Notes under the pieces: generated by a model
What the model saw: only the letters and a program-made list of their open reading frames with translations
Databases searched by the model: none
What the model was told of the DNA's origin: nothing
Program-made: the position numbers and the translations under genes
Shown here: positions 37,869 through 50,544 of the stretch, piece after piece
How the letters are laid out: each line of letters opens with the position of its first letter
Position numbering within the stretch: position 1 is the first letter of the stretch
Origin: Mycolicibacter virginiensis
Lineage (GTDB): Bacteria; Actinomycetota; Actinomycetes; Mycobacteriales; Mycobacteriaceae
Reading direction: 5' to 3'
NCBI RefSeq assembly: GCF_022374935.2
Contig: NZ_CP092430.2
Span: 1,736,001-1,800,000, forward strand
DNA: 64,000 bases

Positions 37869-38912
37869 ATGGGTGTGGCCGATGACCGCCGCTTCGAGGT
37901 ACTGCGTGCCATCGTCGCCGACTTCGTCGCCACCAAAGAGCCGATCGGCTCCAAAGCACTGGTAGAACGGCACAACCTCGGGGTTTCTCCGGCCACCGTG
38001 CGCAACGACATGGCCGTGCTGGAGGCCGAGGGCTACATCGCCCAGCCGCACACCAGTTCCGGGCGGGTGCCCACCGAGAAGGGCTATCGGGAGTTCGTCG
38101 ACAGAATCGACGACGTCAAGCCGCTGTCGTCCGCGGAGCGCCGGGCGATCCTGTCGTTCCTGGATTCCGGAGTCGACCTCGATGACGTGCTGCGCCGCGC
38201 GGTGCGCACCCTGGCGCAGCTGACCCGCCAGGTGGCCGTCGTGCAGTACCCGACGCTGTCGGTGTCCACGGTGCGCCATCTTGAGGTGATCGCGCTGACC
38301 CCGGCGCGGTTGTTGCTGGTGGTCATCACCGACTCCGGCCGGGTCGATCAGCGCATCGTCGAGTTGGGTGAGCCCATCGACGACCACCAGCTCAGCCAGC
38401 TGCGGGAGATCCTCGGCGCCGCACTGGAGGGCAAACGGATCTCGGCGGCCTCTACCGCTGTCGCTGAACTCGCCGGGCACCTGGACGGGCGCAGCGGGCT
38501 GTCGCCCGGCCTGGCCAACGCGGTGGGGCGCTCGGCGACCGTGCTGCTGGAATCGTTGGTCGAGCACCGCGAGGAACGCCTGCTGCTCGGCGGCACCGCC
38601 AACCTGACCCGCAACGCCGCCGACTTCGGCAGCTCGCTGCGGTCGGTGCTGGAAGTGCTGGAAGAGCAGGTTGTGGTGCTGCGGCTGCTCGCCGTGCAGC
38701 AGGAAGCCGGTAAAGTCACGGTGCGCATCGGTCACGAGACCGAGGCTGAGGAGATGGCCGGCGCCTCGATGGTGTCCACCGCTTACGGGTCGCAGGGCAC
38801 CGTGTACGGGGGCATGGGGGTGCTGGGTCCCACCCGGATGGACTATCCGGGAACGATCGCCAGTGTCGCAGCAGTTGCTATGTACATCGGTGAAGTGCTC
38901 GGGGCTCGCTAA
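37869..38912 (+). CDS. hrcA: HrcA, heat-inducible transcription repressor
   Basis: Repressor of class I heat-shock genes that binds CIRCE operators upstream of groES/groEL. It has 347 residues: N-terminal winged helix with [19 protein letters not shown] and [18 protein letters not shown], then [20 protein letters not shown], and the C-terminal [10 protein letters not shown]...[23 protein letters not shown] at 37869 is preceded by AGGAGGTGA, an unusually strong ribosome-binding site. dnaJ2 follows after 33 bp. I did not find a CIRCE-like inverted repeat in front of it. Confidence 0.96.
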   Translation: MGVADDRRFEVLRAIVADFVATKEPIGSKALVERHNLGVSPATVRNDMAVLEAEGYIAQPHTSSGRVPTEKGYREFVDRIDDVKPLSSAERRAILSFLDSGVDLDDVLRRAVRTLAQLTRQVAVVQYPTLSVSTVRHLEVIALTPARLLLVVITDSGRVDQRIVELGEPIDDHQLSQLREILGAALEGKRISAASTAVAELAGHLDGRSGLSPGLANAVGRSATVLLESLVEHREERLLLGGTANLTRNAADFGSSLRSVLEVLEEQVVVLRLLAVQQEAGKVTVRIGHETEAEEMAGASMVSTAYGSQGTVYGGMGVLGPTRMDYPGTIASVAAVAMYIGEVLGAR

Positions 38913-38945
38913 TCTCCGGCTGACAGAAGTTGGAAAGGGTCAGGC

Positions 38946-40097
38946 GTGGCACGCGACTATTACGGCTTGTTGGGCGTCGATAAGGACGCCACCGACACCG
39001 AGCTCAAGCGCGCCTATCGCAAGCTGGCGCGCACCTACCACCCCGACGTCAACCCCGACGAGGCAGCGCAGGCCAAGTTCAAGGAGATCAGCGCCGCTTA
39101 CGAGGTGCTGTCCGACCCGGAAAAGCGTCGCATCGTCGACCTCGGCGGCGACCCGCTGGAGAGCGGCGGGGGCGGCAATGGCTTCGGCGGCGGCTTCGGG
39201 GGAGGCTTTGGTGGCCTCGGGGACGTGTTCGAGGCGTTCTTCGGCGGCGGCGCGGCCTCCCGCGGCCCGACCGGACGGGTCCGGCCGGGGTCGGACTCGC
39301 TGCTGCGCATGCGCCTGGACCTCACCGAGTGCGCCACCGGCGTGACCAAGCGCGTCACCGTCGACACCGCCGTGCTGTGCGACCGCTGCCAGGGCCGCGG
39401 CACCAACGGGGACTCACGCCCCATGACGTGTGACACCTGCCACGGCCGCGGCGAGGTGCAGAGCATGCAGCGCTCGCTGCTGGGCCAGGTCATGACCTCG
39501 CGGCCGTGCCCCACCTGCCGCGGAGTCGGCGAGGTGATCCCGGACCCGTGCCACCAGTGCGGCGGCGACGGCCGGGTGCGCTCGCGCCGTGAGATCAGCG
39601 TCAAGATCCCGGCCGGCGTCGGCGACGGCATGCGCGTGCGGCTGGCCGCCCAGGGTGAGGTCGGGCCCGGTGGGGGACCGGCTGGTGACCTCTACGTCGA
39701 GGTACACGAACAGCAACACGACATCTTCGCCCGCGACGGCGACGACCTGCACTGCCACATCTCGGTGCCGATGGTCGACGCGGCGCTGGGCACCACCGTC
39801 ACCGTGGAGGCGATCCTCGACGGCGCCACCGAGATCACCATCCCGGCCGGCACCCAACCCGGGGCGACCATCGTGCTGCGCGGCCAGGGCATGCCGCAGG
39901 TGCGCACCGGGGTGCGCGGTGACCTGCACGCCCACATCGAGGTGGTGGTCCCCGAGCGCCTCGACAGCCACGACACCGAGCTGCTGCGCAAGTTCAAACA
40001 GCACCGCGACCGCGAGACCGCCGAGGTCCGCTCGGCGCACACGCCGAACAGCGGCGGGCTGTTCAGCCGACTGCGCGAAACCTTCACCGGGCGCTGA
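38946..40097 (+). CDS. dnaJ2: DnaJ2, Hsp40 co-chaperone
   Basis: Stimulates the ATPase of DnaK. It has 383 residues: J domain with HPD in [11 protein letters not shown], a Gly/Phe-rich linker ([16 protein letters not shown]), and a zinc domain with four CxxCxGxG units ([32 protein letters not shown]), followed by the substrate-binding C-terminal domains. It starts at GTG 38946 after GAAAGG. The pairing with hrcA identifies it as the dnaJ2 type (Rv2373c order) rather than the dnaJ1 of the dnaK operon. Confidence 0.95.
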   Translation: MARDYYGLLGVDKDATDTELKRAYRKLARTYHPDVNPDEAAQAKFKEISAAYEVLSDPEKRRIVDLGGDPLESGGGGNGFGGGFGGGFGGLGDVFEAFFGGGAASRGPTGRVRPGSDSLLRMRLDLTECATGVTKRVTVDTAVLCDRCQGRGTNGDSRPMTCDTCHGRGEVQSMQRSLLGQVMTSRPCPTCRGVGEVIPDPCHQCGGDGRVRSRREISVKIPAGVGDGMRVRLAAQGEVGPGGGPAGDLYVEVHEQQHDIFARDGDDLHCHISVPMVDAALGTTVTVEAILDGATEITIPAGTQPGATIVLRGQGMPQVRTGVRGDLHAHIEVVVPERLDSHDTELLRKFKQHRDRETAEVRSAHTPNSGGLFSRLRETFTGR

Positions 40098-40104
40098 GCC
40101 TGCG

Positions 40105-40854
40105 GTGGCAGGCCTGTTCTACGTCGATGCGCTGCCCGAGGTGGGTGCGCTGGCCGTGCTCGACGGCGACGCCGGGTTCCATGCCGCGACGGTGCGCCGG
40201 ATTCGGCCCGGTGAGCAACTGACCCTCGGCGACGGTGCCGGGGTGGTGGCGCAATGCCAGGTCGAGGAGGCCGGGCGCGGCGGGTTGCGGGCCCGGGTGC
40301 TGGAGCGTTGCCAGGTCGAGCCACTCAGCCCACCGGTCACCGTGGTGCAGGCGCTGCCCAAATCCGAACGATCCGAGCTGGCGATCGAGCTGGCCACCGA
40401 GGCCGGCGCCGACGCCTTCATAGCCTGGCAGGCCGACCGGTGCGTGGCCCGCTGGGACGGCGCACGCGCCGACAAGGGAGTGCGGCGCTGGCAGGCGGTC
40501 GCCCAAGCGGCCGCCGGGCAGTCCCGCCGGGCCCACATTCCGCCCGTGCACGGGTTGCTGACCGGCGCCGAGCTGGTGTCGTGGGTCCGCGAACAGGTGG
40601 CTGCCGGCACAACCGTGCTGGTCCTGCACGACGCGGCCGACGTCGCATTGGCCGACACGGTCGGGGCCACCGTGTCGGCACTGGCCCTGGTGGTGGGGCC
40701 CGAAGGCGGAATCACCGAGGCGGAGCTGGCGGCGTTGACCGGCGCCGGTGCCGTCGCCACGCGGCTGGGCCCCACCGTGCTGCGCACCTCGACCGCGGCG
40801 GCCGTCGCGTTGGGCGCGCTCGGGGTGCTCACGCCGCGCTGGGGGAGTGAATAG
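40105..40854 (+). CDS. rsmE: RsmE, 16S rRNA (uracil-1498-N3)-methyltransferase
   Basis: Methylates U1498 of 16S rRNA. It has 249 residues with a PUA-like N-terminal part and a SPOUT methyltransferase C-terminal part: [35 protein letters not shown] and [16 protein letters not shown], the trefoil-knot SAM site. It starts at GTG 40105, seven bases after the dnaJ2 stop, and overlaps the next gene by 8 bp. This matches the dnaJ2-rsmE order of M. tuberculosis Rv2373c-Rv2372c. Confidence 0.93.
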   Translation: MAGLFYVDALPEVGALAVLDGDAGFHAATVRRIRPGEQLTLGDGAGVVAQCQVEEAGRGGLRARVLERCQVEPLSPPVTVVQALPKSERSELAIELATEAGADAFIAWQADRCVARWDGARADKGVRRWQAVAQAAAGQSRRAHIPPVHGLLTGAELVSWVREQVAAGTTVLVLHDAADVALADTVGATVSALALVVGPEGGITEAELAALTGAGAVATRLGPTVLRTSTAAAVALGALGVLTPRWGSE

Positions 40855-41527
40855 TCCGGCGGGTTCGGCGCCGTCGCTGAGCATCAGCGACGGCTACGCG
40901 GTGTATCGCGGCCCGGTGGGCGGCGGCGGCCCGATTCACCGCCACGGTGCGTTCCAGATCGTGGTCGCCGGGCGAGACGAAGTGGCGATGGTGGACCTCG
41001 CCGGCACCCACCATCGGGCCGCCGCGCTGGTCGTCTCGCCGATGGCGCCGCACCGCATCCTGGCCATCCGCGACCTGATCACCTACTTCATCGAGCCGCA
41101 CTGCCTATTCGCCGACCGACTGCGGCAACGCTATGACGCCGGCATCGCCGCCGCCCCCGAACTGGGCGAACTGCGCGAGTCCGATGTCGCGGCCGCCTGC
41201 CGGGGACAATCGGAGGAGCTGGATCCGCGCCTGGTGACGGCGCTGGCCATGCTGGCCGGCAGCAACATCGCGATGCCGAGCCTGGCCGCCGAGATCGGCC
41301 TCTCGCCGCAGCGCCTGCGCGCGCTGGCGCGCCGGGAACTGGGGATGCCGCTCACCCGCTGGCGGGTCTGGTCACGGCTGCGCCGGGCCGTCGAAGCCCT
41401 GCAGTCGGGCATGCCGCTGGCCGAAGCCGCCATTGCCGCGGGGTTTTCCGACCAGGCCCACTTCACCCGGCAGATGCGGGAGATGATGGGCCTGACGCCG
41501 TCGGTGGTGCTGCAGGCGCTGGCCTGA
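40847..41527 (+). CDS. AraC-family transcriptional regulator
   Basis: A 226-residue regulator: N-terminal cupin-like sensor region ([32 protein letters not shown]) and a C-terminal double helix-turn-helix ([31 protein letters not shown] and [30 protein letters not shown]). Ligand and targets are unknown. Its GTG lies inside the rsmE end, so it is coupled to the dnaJ2-rsmE transcript. Its stop abuts that of a convergent methyltransferase gene. It does not belong to the conserved block as I know it from M. tuberculosis. Confidence 0.85.
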   Translation: MNSPAGSAPSLSISDGYAVYRGPVGGGGPIHRHGAFQIVVAGRDEVAMVDLAGTHHRAAALVVSPMAPHRILAIRDLITYFIEPHCLFADRLRQRYDAGIAAAPELGELRESDVAAACRGQSEELDPRLVTALAMLAGSNIAMPSLAAEIGLSPQRLRALARRELGMPLTRWRVWSRLRRAVEALQSGMPLAEAAIAAGFSDQAHFTRQMREMMGLTPSVVLQALA

Positions 41528-42175
41528 TCACCGTTTGCGGGCGGTATAGATCGAGATCGTCCCGTTGATGGTGGCCACCACGTCGGCTTCGCGAACATCG
41601 GTGAAGCCGGCGGCTGAAATCAGCTCCGGCAGAACACCATCGGCGTTGGGCTGGGTATCGGTCTTGCCGTCGGCGAACTGGACGAACCGAAACGCCAGGC
41701 GCATCAGCGGAGTCCGCTGCCACCCGAAGTCGGCGATCACCAGCCGCCCGCCCGGCCGCAGCACCGCGAACATCGACGCCAAGATGGCCCGCTTGACGTC
41801 CATCGGACATTGGTGCAGCACCAGAGAAGACGTCACGCCGTCCATCGACTCCGCGCCCACCGATGCCACCAGGTCGTCGCCCATCCCGGTCAGCCAACGA
41901 ACTCGGCTGTGGGCATCCTTTTGCCGCGCCACCGTCAAGATCTCCGGATCGGGGTCCAGGCCCACGATGTTGGCCTGCGGCTCCACCCGAGCGGCCAGCA
42001 GCGCTAGCGATCCGGTACCGCAACCCACGTCCAGGATCGTGTCGTCGGGACGCGGCGCCAGATGCATGACGGTCAGGCCTCGCCACAGCCGTTCGCGCGT
42101 CAACGCCACCACATAGTCGAAGAACCGGGCCGGCGCCAAGCGGCCCAGGGCAGGGGTGAAGGTTTCCTCGCTCAT
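41528..42175 (-). CDS. Class I SAM-dependent methyltransferase
   Basis: A 215-residue methyltransferase of the UbiE/Methyltransf_25 type. It has the SAM loop ILDVGCGTGSLALLAA, acidic loop GLDPDPEIL, motif DGVTSSLVLHQCPMD and post-I region LRPGGRLVIADFGWQRTPLMR. The substrate is unknown. It converges with the AraC gene with no gap between stops, and is divergent from phoH, 138 bp away. Confidence 0.83.
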   Translation of the reverse strand: MSEETFTPALGRLAPARFFDYVVALTRERLWRGLTVMHLAPRPDDTILDVGCGTGSLALLAARVEPQANIVGLDPDPEILTVARQKDAHSRVRWLTGMGDDLVASVGAESMDGVTSSLVLHQCPMDVKRAILASMFAVLRPGGRLVIADFGWQRTPLMRLAFRFVQFADGKTDTQPNADGVLPELISAAGFTDVREADVVATINGTISIYTARKR

Positions 42176-42313
42176 ACCCGGCAGTTTCGCCCGCGCGGCA
42201 CCACCCCGTCTTGAACGAACCGCTCATCGGTGACGGTAGGCGGTAGACTCAAGCGTCCGACTCATCGCCGTCCCCACGGCACAAACCCCCAGGAAGCAGG
42301 CATCGGAAACCCC

Positions 42314-43366
42314 GTGACGCCCCGCGATACCCCCGCTGCCGGGCCGGCCTCGCAGGTTCGCAGCAGCGTCGATATTCCACCCGACCTGGTCGTGGGCCTG
42401 CTGGGTTCTGCAGATGAGAACCTGCGTGCCATCGAACGGCTGCTCTCTGCCGACCTGCATGTGCGCGGCAACGCCGTCACCATCTCCGGAGCGCCGGCCG
42501 ACGTCGCCCTTGCCGAGCGGGTGCTCTCCGAGTTGGTGGCGATCGTGGCCGGCGGGCAGTCCCTGACGCCCGAAACGGTGCGGCACAGCGTCGGGATGCT
42601 GGTGGGCACCGGCAACGAGTCGCCAGCCGAAGTCCTCAGCCTCGACATCCTGTCGCGGCGCGGTAAGACCATCCGGCCCAAAACGCTCAATCAGAAGCGC
42701 TACGTCGACGCCATCGACGCCCACACCATTGTGTTCGGCATCGGCCCGGCCGGAACCGGCAAGACGTATCTGGCGATGGCCAAGGCGGTCAAAGCGCTGC
42801 AGACCAAACAGGTCACCCGCATCATCCTGACCCGTCCGGCGGTGGAAGCCGGTGAGCGACTGGGGTTTTTGCCCGGCACCCTGAGCGAGAAGATCGATCC
42901 GTATCTGCGCCCGCTCTATGACGCGTTGCACGACATGATGGACCCGGAGCTGATTCCCAAGCTGATGAGTTCCGGTGTCATCGAGGTGGCGCCACTGGCC
43001 TACATGCGTGGCCGGACGCTCAATGACGCGTTCATCATTCTCGACGAGGCGCAGAACACCACCGCAGAACAGATGAAGATGTTCCTCACCCGGCTGGGCT
43101 TCGGGGCCAAGATCGTGGTCACCGGTGACGTCACTCAGATCGACCTGCCCGGCGGGGCTAGGTCCGGGCTGCGGGCCGCCGTGGACATCCTCGATGACAT
43201 CGACGACATCTACGTCGCCGAGCTCACCAGCGTCGACGTCGTCCGGCACCGGCTGGTGTCGGAGATCGTCGACGCCTACTCACGCCACGAATCCGAACAG
43301 GTCCAGCCGGGGCTGGCCATGAACCGGGCGTCACGGCGCGCCTCGCAAGGCAGGTCACGCCGATGA
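42314..43366 (+). CDS. phoH: PhoH-family ATPase (PhoH1/PhoL type)
   Basis: Cytosolic P-loop ATPase of the PhoH/PhoL family, linked by gene order to ybeY and rRNA maturation. It has 350 residues with Walker [16 protein letters not shown], Walker [14 protein letters not shown] and [15 protein letters not shown] 42314 is chosen because the residues after it (VTPRDT...[24 protein letters not shown]) align with the M. tuberculosis PhoH1 start; further upstream codons are open but unlike the family. It overlaps ybeY by 4 bp. Confidence 0.92.
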   Translation: MTPRDTPAAGPASQVRSSVDIPPDLVVGLLGSADENLRAIERLLSADLHVRGNAVTISGAPADVALAERVLSELVAIVAGGQSLTPETVRHSVGMLVGTGNESPAEVLSLDILSRRGKTIRPKTLNQKRYVDAIDAHTIVFGIGPAGTGKTYLAMAKAVKALQTKQVTRIILTRPAVEAGERLGFLPGTLSEKIDPYLRPLYDALHDMMDPELIPKLMSSGVIEVAPLAYMRGRTLNDAFIILDEAQNTTAEQMKMFLTRLGFGAKIVVTGDVTQIDLPGGARSGLRAAVDILDDIDDIYVAELTSVDVVRHRLVSEIVDAYSRHESEQVQPGLAMNRASRRASQGRSRR

Positions 43367-43899
43367 GCATTGAGGTCTCCAACGAATCCGGTCTCGACGT
43401 CTCCGAAGTCGAGCTGATCAGCGTCGCCAAGTTCGTGCTGGCCAAGATGGACGTCAATCCCGGTGCCGAGTTGTCAATGGTGCTGCTGGACACCGCGGCG
43501 ATGGCCGACCTGCACATGCGCTGGATGGACCTGCCCGGGCCCACCGACGTCATGAGTTTCCCGATGGACGAATTGGAGCCCGGCGGCCGGCCGGATGCTC
43601 CCGAACCCGGTCCCTCGATGCTCGGCGACATCGCTCTGTGTCCGGAGTTCGCCGCCGAACAGGCTGCCGCAGCTGGCCATTCGCTGGGCCAGGAACTGGC
43701 GCTGTTGACCGTGCACGGCGTGCTGCACCTGCTCGGCTACGACCACGCCGAGCCGGATGAAGAAAAAGAGATGTTCGCGTTGCAGCGCCGTCTGCTCGAG
43801 GAGTGGGTCGCCGACCAGGTGGAAACCTACCGGGCCGAGACCCAGAGCGAGAAGGACCGCCGGCTGCTGGACAAGACCAGGTATTTCGACGAACCGTGA
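43363..43899 (+). CDS. ybeY: YbeY, endoribonuclease/rRNA maturation factor
   Basis: Zinc-dependent RNase acting in 16S rRNA 3'-end maturation and ribosome quality control. It has 178 residues with the metal-site motif [11 protein letters not shown] (three His), preceded by DVMSFPMDE and [12 protein letters not shown]. The C-terminal tail (about 30 residues, charged) is longer than in E. coli. It starts at ATG 43363 within the phoH end and overlaps the CBS-domain gene by 4 bp, so phoH-ybeY-CBS is one operon. Confidence 0.95.
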   Translation: MSIEVSNESGLDVSEVELISVAKFVLAKMDVNPGAELSMVLLDTAAMADLHMRWMDLPGPTDVMSFPMDELEPGGRPDAPEPGPSMLGDIALCPEFAAEQAAAAGHSLGQELALLTVHGVLHLLGYDHAEPDEEKEMFALQRRLLEEWVADQVETYRAETQSEKDRRLLDKTRYFDEP

Positions 43900-45194
43900 C
43901 CGGAACACCGCTGCTTCTCGGCGTGATTGCGCTGATCGGTCTGGGCGGGTTGTTCGCGGCAATCGACGCCGCGGTCAGCACCGTCTCGCCGGCGCGGGTC
44001 GAGGAGCTGGTGAGAGCGAAGCGACCCGGCGCGGTCTGGCTGGTCAAGCTGATGGCCGAACGTCCTCGCTACATCAACCTGGTGGTGTTGTTACGCATCA
44101 CCTGCGAAGTCACCGCGACCGCGCTGCTGGTGTTCCTGCTGCACGCCGTGCTCGGCCTGGACTGGGGCCTGTTCGCCGCCGCCGCGGCCATGGTGGTGGT
44201 CAGCTTCGTGGTGATCGGGGTGGGACCGCGCACCCTGGGCCGGCAGAACGCCTATTCGATCGCGCTGGCCGCAGCGCTGCCACTGCAAGTCCTATCGGTG
44301 CTACTCGCCCCGATCAGCCGCGTGCTGGTGGTGCTGGGGAATGCGCTGACCCCGGGCCGCGGCTTCCGCAACGGGCCGTTCGCCTCCGAAATCGAGCTGC
44401 GCGAAGTGGTCGACATGGCTCAGCAGCGCGGCGTGGTGGCAGCTGACGAACGCCGGATGATCCAGTCGGTCTTCGAACTGGCCGACACCCCGGCCCGCGA
44501 AGTGATGGTGCCGCGCACCGAGATGGTCTGGATCGAACGTGACAAATCGGCCGGTCAAGCCACGTCTCTGGCGGTGCGCAGTGGGCATTCCCGCATCCCG
44601 GTGATCGGTGAGAACGTCGACGACATCCTCGGTGTCGTCTACCTGAAAGACCTTGTCCAACAAACCTATTACTCGACCAACGGGGGGCGTGACACCACGG
44701 TGGCGCAGGTGATGCGACCGGCCGTCTTCATGCCAGACTCCAAGGCGCTCAACGCGCTGCTCGAAGACATGCAGCGCAGCCGCTATCACATGGCCCTGCT
44801 GGTCGACGAATACGGCGCGATCGCCGGACTGGTCACCATCGAGGACGTCTTGGAGGAGATCGTCGGCGAGATCGCCGACGAGTACGACCAAGGCGAAGTC
44901 GCTCCGGTGGAAGAGCTGGACGGCAACAGATTTCGCGTCTCGGCGCGGTTGCCGATCGAAGATGTCGGGGAGCTCTACGGGGTGGAGTTCGACTCCGGTC
45001 TCGACGTCGACACGGTCGGCGGGTTGCTCGCGCTGGAGCTGGGCCGCGTTCCGCTGCCCGGCGCCGAGGTAGTGTCACACGGCCTGCGCCTGCGGGCCGA
45101 GGGCAGCCGCGACAGCCGCGGGCGGGTGCGGATCAGCACGGTGTTGGTCAGCCCGGTCGAGCCCGCCGGTGAGGAGTCCGCAGTTGAGCAGTGA
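43896..45194 (+). CDS. CNNM/CBS-domain membrane protein (HlyC/CorC family)
   Basis: A 432-residue membrane protein: N-terminal DUF21/CNNM domain with about four membrane segments (for example [20 protein letters not shown] and [20 protein letters not shown]), a CBS pair ([65 protein letters not shown]) and a CorC/HlyC C-terminal domain. The family is tied to magnesium or cobalt transport. It corresponds to Rv2366c by position between ybeY and era. GTG start in the ybeY stop. A Rv2365c-like gene that I recall between this gene and era in M. tuberculosis is absent. Confidence 0.88.
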   Translation: MTGTPLLLGVIALIGLGGLFAAIDAAVSTVSPARVEELVRAKRPGAVWLVKLMAERPRYINLVVLLRITCEVTATALLVFLLHAVLGLDWGLFAAAAAMVVVSFVVIGVGPRTLGRQNAYSIALAAALPLQVLSVLLAPISRVLVVLGNALTPGRGFRNGPFASEIELREVVDMAQQRGVVAADERRMIQSVFELADTPAREVMVPRTEMVWIERDKSAGQATSLAVRSGHSRIPVIGENVDDILGVVYLKDLVQQTYYSTNGGRDTTVAQVMRPAVFMPDSKALNALLEDMQRSRYHMALLVDEYGAIAGLVTIEDVLEEIVGEIADEYDQGEVAPVEELDGNRFRVSARLPIEDVGELYGVEFDSGLDVDTVGGLLALELGRVPLPGAEVVSHGLRLRAEGSRDSRGRVRISTVLVSPVEPAGEESAVEQ

Positions 45195-45211
45195 CGTACC
45201 AGTCGTGCGCG

Positions 45212-45273
45212 CGTTGAACGTGCACTCACGACGACAATTCACCCGAAATCTCGTGCTGAGAACACGTTCGGCG
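45212..45273. repeat. 62-bp palindromic repeat, copy 2
   Basis: The left arm is CGTTGAACGTGCACTCACGA; the right arm reverse-complemented is CGCCGAACGTGTTCTCAGCA. The length is the same as the copy at 11912-11973, and the shared arm motif is GAACGTGCACTCA. It fills most of the 90-bp gap between the CBS gene and era. Confidence 0.75.
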
Positions 45274-45284
45274 AAAGGCGGCTC

Positions 45285-46193
45285 GTGACTGGATCGGATT
45301 CCGGGTTCCATTCCGGCTTCGTATGTTTCGTCGGCCGGCCCAACACCGGCAAGTCAACTCTCACCAACGCCCTGGTGGGTGCGAAGGTGGCGATCACCTC
45401 CAACCGCCCGCAGACCACCCGGCACACCATCCGCGGCATCGTGCACCGCGACGACTTCCAGATCATCCTGGTCGACACTCCCGGCCTGCACCGTCCCCGG
45501 ACGCTGCTGGGCAAGCGGCTCAACGAGTTGGTCAAAGACACCTACTCCGAGGTCGACGTCATCGGCCTGTGCATTCCGGCCGACGAGGCCATCGGGCCGG
45601 GGGACCGCTGGATCATCGAGCAGATCCGCGTCGTCGCACCGCGAACCAAGCTGGTCGTCGTGGTCACCAAGATCGACAAGACCACCCGCGACAAGGTGGC
45701 CGCGCAACTGGTCGCGGTCGGTGAACTGGCGCCGGAAGCCGAGATCGTTCCGGTGTCGGCGGTCAGCGGCGAGCAGGTCGACGTGCTGATCGACGTGCTG
45801 GCCGCCGCGCTGCCCGTCGGGCCGGCCTTCTATCCCGACGGTGAACTGACCGACGAGCCCGAAGAGACCCTGATGGCCGAGTTCATCCGGGAAGCCGCCC
45901 TGGAGGGGGTGCGCGACGAACTGCCGCATTCACTGGCGGTGGTGATCGAGGAGGTGCGCCAGCGTGAAGATCGTGACGACCTGATCGAGGTCTATGCGCT
46001 GTTGTATGTAGAGCGCGACAGCCAGAAGGGGATCGTGATCGGCCGCGGCGGCGCCCGGCTGCGCGAGGTGGGGACGGCGGCGCGCACTCAGATCGAGAAG
46101 CTGTTGGGTACCAAGGTCTTTCTCGACCTACGGGTCAAAGTGGCCAAGAACTGGCAGCGCGACCCTAAGCAGCTCGGGCGGTTGGGCTTCTAG
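45285..46193 (+). CDS. era: Era GTPase, 16S rRNA/30S assembly factor
   Basis: A 302-residue GTPase required for 30S subunit maturation. G1 is GRPNTGKS at 17-24, G2 is in RQTTRHT-like RPQTTRHTI, G3 is DTPGLH and G4 is TKIDK. The C-terminal KH domain has GIVIGRGGARLREVGTAART. It starts at GTG 45285 after GAAAGGCGG, just downstream of the palindromic repeat. Together with ybeY and rsmE it makes this a ribosome-maturation neighbourhood. Confidence 0.96.
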   Translation: MTGSDSGFHSGFVCFVGRPNTGKSTLTNALVGAKVAITSNRPQTTRHTIRGIVHRDDFQIILVDTPGLHRPRTLLGKRLNELVKDTYSEVDVIGLCIPADEAIGPGDRWIIEQIRVVAPRTKLVVVVTKIDKTTRDKVAAQLVAVGELAPEAEIVPVSAVSGEQVDVLIDVLAAALPVGPAFYPDGELTDEPEETLMAEFIREAALEGVRDELPHSLAVVIEEVRQREDRDDLIEVYALLYVERDSQKGIVIGRGGARLREVGTAARTQIEKLLGTKVFLDLRVKVAKNWQRDPKQLGRLGF

Positions 46194-46277
46194 AGCGGGG
46201 GCAGCTTGGCGCGTATCGCGCCCAATCCGGGTGGCCACCGCCCGCCGCCGGGGAATCGACATTGGTAGATTCCTTGG

Positions 46278-46952
46278 ATGCCCGTACGCAAGTCGTTGCT
46301 TGTCTCCTCGGTTGGCCTCTTGGTGTGTGCGCAAGCACTGGCCGGCTGCGGGGGAAGCCAGAAGCCGGTCGACACCACCAAGCTGTTCAACGTCCAGTCG
46401 ACGTTCGGCTCGGACTTCAAGACCCAGACCAAGGGTCCGAACGACATCGACCCGAAGATCCTCGGGCCGCAGAAGATGCCTCCCGGCGTGACGTTCGATC
46501 CCGCCGACTGCGCCGACTACGCGGCCAACACCGGTCGACCGCCCAAGGGCATCCGGGGCAAGATGTCGATGGTCTCGATCCTGGGCAACGGCAACCAGCT
46601 GGTCGCTATCGCTATGCAGTCCGACTCGGACCTGCCGTATGACGACACCGACGCCGAGAAGTGCAAGCACGTCTCGTTCAATGCCGGCAAGCTCACCGGC
46701 TACCTGGACGAGGTGGACGCGCCGCAGATCGACCACGCCAAGACCATCGGTTCGCACTCGGAGATCGAGATCACCGGCAAGGACGGCCAGCAGCAGTCCC
46801 GCGAGTCCTACACCTTCACCGCCTACCTGGGCAGTGCGCTGGTGCAGGTCACCGCGAACCCGCAGCCGGTCCGCGGCCAGCCGCCGACGATGGTCGACGC
46901 CGACCGGGCGCGCCAGTTGCTGGTCGACGCGGTTTCGGCGCTGCGCGACTAG
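46278..46952 (+). CDS. Putative mycobacterial lipoprotein (DUF5642-like)
   Basis: A 224-residue exported protein. It has a lipoprotein signal peptide with lipobox LAGC (Cys24) in LVCAQALAGCGGSQ. The mature part has no motif I recognise beyond a pattern seen in mycobacterial lipoproteins: PPGVTFDPADCADYAANTG, then a hydrophobic beta-rich middle, and VDADRARQLLVDAVSALRD at the end. The DUF5642 suggestion is from memory and weak. It is followed after only 3 bp by an SDR gene, so the two are probably cotranscribed. Confidence 0.75.
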   Translation: MPVRKSLLVSSVGLLVCAQALAGCGGSQKPVDTTKLFNVQSTFGSDFKTQTKGPNDIDPKILGPQKMPPGVTFDPADCADYAANTGRPPKGIRGKMSMVSILGNGNQLVAIAMQSDSDLPYDDTDAEKCKHVSFNAGKLTGYLDEVDAPQIDHAKTIGSHSEIEITGKDGQQQSRESYTFTAYLGSALVQVTANPQPVRGQPPTMVDADRARQLLVDAVSALRD

Positions 46953-46955
46953 CCC

Positions 46956-49267
<2,312 letters not shown>

Positions 49268-49293
49268 CCCAGCCACCTGGGCTGATGCGGCCC

Positions 49294-50160
49294 TCAGTCT
49301 TCGCCGCGTGCCACCGGCCGGGACGGATCCGCACTCCACTGCGACCATGACCCCGGGAACATGGCCGCCGAGCGGCCACTGGCGGCCAGTGCAGCGACGA
49401 TCACCGTGGCACTGATTCCCGAACCGCAGTAAGCGCCCACCGTGTCGTCGGCACCGACACCGCGGTCGGCCAGCAGTCCGGCGATCGCGTGGTCGGGCAG
49501 GAAGGTGCCGTCGGCGTCCAGCAGAGCGGTAAACGGCAGGTTCTTCGCGCCCGGGATGTGACCGGCGGCCGCATCGATCGGCTCCACCTCGGCGCGGAAC
49601 CGCTCGGGGGCGCGGGCGTCGAGCAACGCCAGCGAGCCGTCGCGGGCGCCGCCGCCCGCCTCGTCGGCGGTCAGCGTAGGCCGCAGGCCTTCATAGAGGT
49701 CTTCCGGCAGCAGGGTGACATTGCCCGGCGCGGGGGAGACCTCTCCGGTTTCCAATGCGCCGCCGGCCCTTGCCCAAGCCGGCAGGCCACCGTCGAGAAT
49801 CCGGACGTGCGCCACCCCTGCGGTGGTCAGCAACCACCACAACCGTGCGGACGCCGCCCGATTCCAGTCGTCGTAGACGACTACCGGCCGATCACGCCGC
49901 ACGCCCCATCGGCGGGCGGCGGCTTCCAGATTGCGGCCGGTCGGCAGCGGATGGCGGCCCCGACCGGGCACGGTGTGATCGGACAACTCGTCTTCGAGAG
50001 AGACATACACCGCGCCCGGCAGGTGGCCGTCAAGATATGCCTGACGCCCGTCCGGTGCTTCCAGGCTCCAGCGGACGTCGAGGATGGTTACCGGATCACC
50101 GGCCCGCACGAGCTCGGTGAGCTCCGCGGGGGTGATCAGGACCTTGCTACGCGGACCCAC
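49294..50160 (-). CDS. sseB: SseB-like thiosulfate sulfurtransferase (tandem rhodanese)
   Basis: A 288-residue protein with two rhodanese domains. The N-terminal one is inactive-type (VTILDVRWSLEAPDGRQAYLDGH); the C-terminal one has the active Cys in the loop YCGSGISATV. Other motifs: HLPGAVYVSLEDELSDH, GRGRHPLP, VVVYDDWNRAASARLWWLL and FPGSWSQWSADPSRPV, which match M. tuberculosis SseB as I recall it. It starts at GTG 50160, 14 bp after the hemophore gene on the same strand, so both are likely one transcript. Confidence 0.88.
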   Translation of the reverse strand: MGPRSKVLITPAELTELVRAGDPVTILDVRWSLEAPDGRQAYLDGHLPGAVYVSLEDELSDHTVPGRGRHPLPTGRNLEAAARRWGVRRDRPVVVYDDWNRAASARLWWLLTTAGVAHVRILDGGLPAWARAGGALETGEVSPAPGNVTLLPEDLYEGLRPTLTADEAGGGARDGSLALLDARAPERFRAEVEPIDAAAGHIPGAKNLPFTALLDADGTFLPDHAIAGLLADRGVGADDTVGAYCGSGISATVIVAALAASGRSAAMFPGSWSQWSADPSRPVARGED

Positions 50161-50174
50161 CGCGGGAATTCCGC

Positions 50175-50513
50175 TCAGTAGTTGTTGCAGGAGCCGGCGA
50201 CCTGGGTGATGGTGCCGACGTACTGCTGAGCCTCCGGCATGGCCTGGACCATGCCGGCCAGCTGCTGACGCTTGGCCGGCGGCGCGTTCAGGAACATCTG
50301 CAGCATGCCCTGGGCGTTCGGGTTGGCGTCGAACTCGGCGGCTGCGGAGGGGTTCTCCGCGACCAGCGCCTGATGCACCTGCGAGTAGCTGCAGGTGGTG
50401 TTGATGATCGGGCCGAGGTCAGGGCTCGCGGATGCGAACCCGGCTCCGGCGGAGAGCGACAGAGCCAGACTGCCAGCTGCGACAGCGAACCTGGTCAACG
50501 ACAGAGAGGCCAT
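50175..50513 (-). CDS. Mycobacterial hemophore-family heme-binding protein
   Basis: A 112-residue exported protein of the MTB hemophore-related family. The signal peptide ends near GAGFASASPD. The mature part has TTCSYSQVHQALVAENP, LQMFLNAPPAKRQQLAGMVQ and a final PEAQQYVGTITQVAGSCNNY; the two Cys likely form a disulfide. The family binds heme and takes part in heme-iron uptake. ATG 50513 (MASLSLTR) is preferred over GTG 50531, which would add only MKGVRK. Upstream lies an IdeR-like box with both half-sites intact, so iron control is probable. Confidence 0.85.
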   Translation of the reverse strand: MASLSLTRFAVAAGSLALSLSAGAGFASASPDLGPIINTTCSYSQVHQALVAENPSAAAEFDANPNAQGMLQMFLNAPPAKRQQLAGMVQAMPEAQQYVGTITQVAGSCNNY

Positions 50514-50544
50514 TTTGCGGACGCCTTTCACCAGTGCACCTTTA

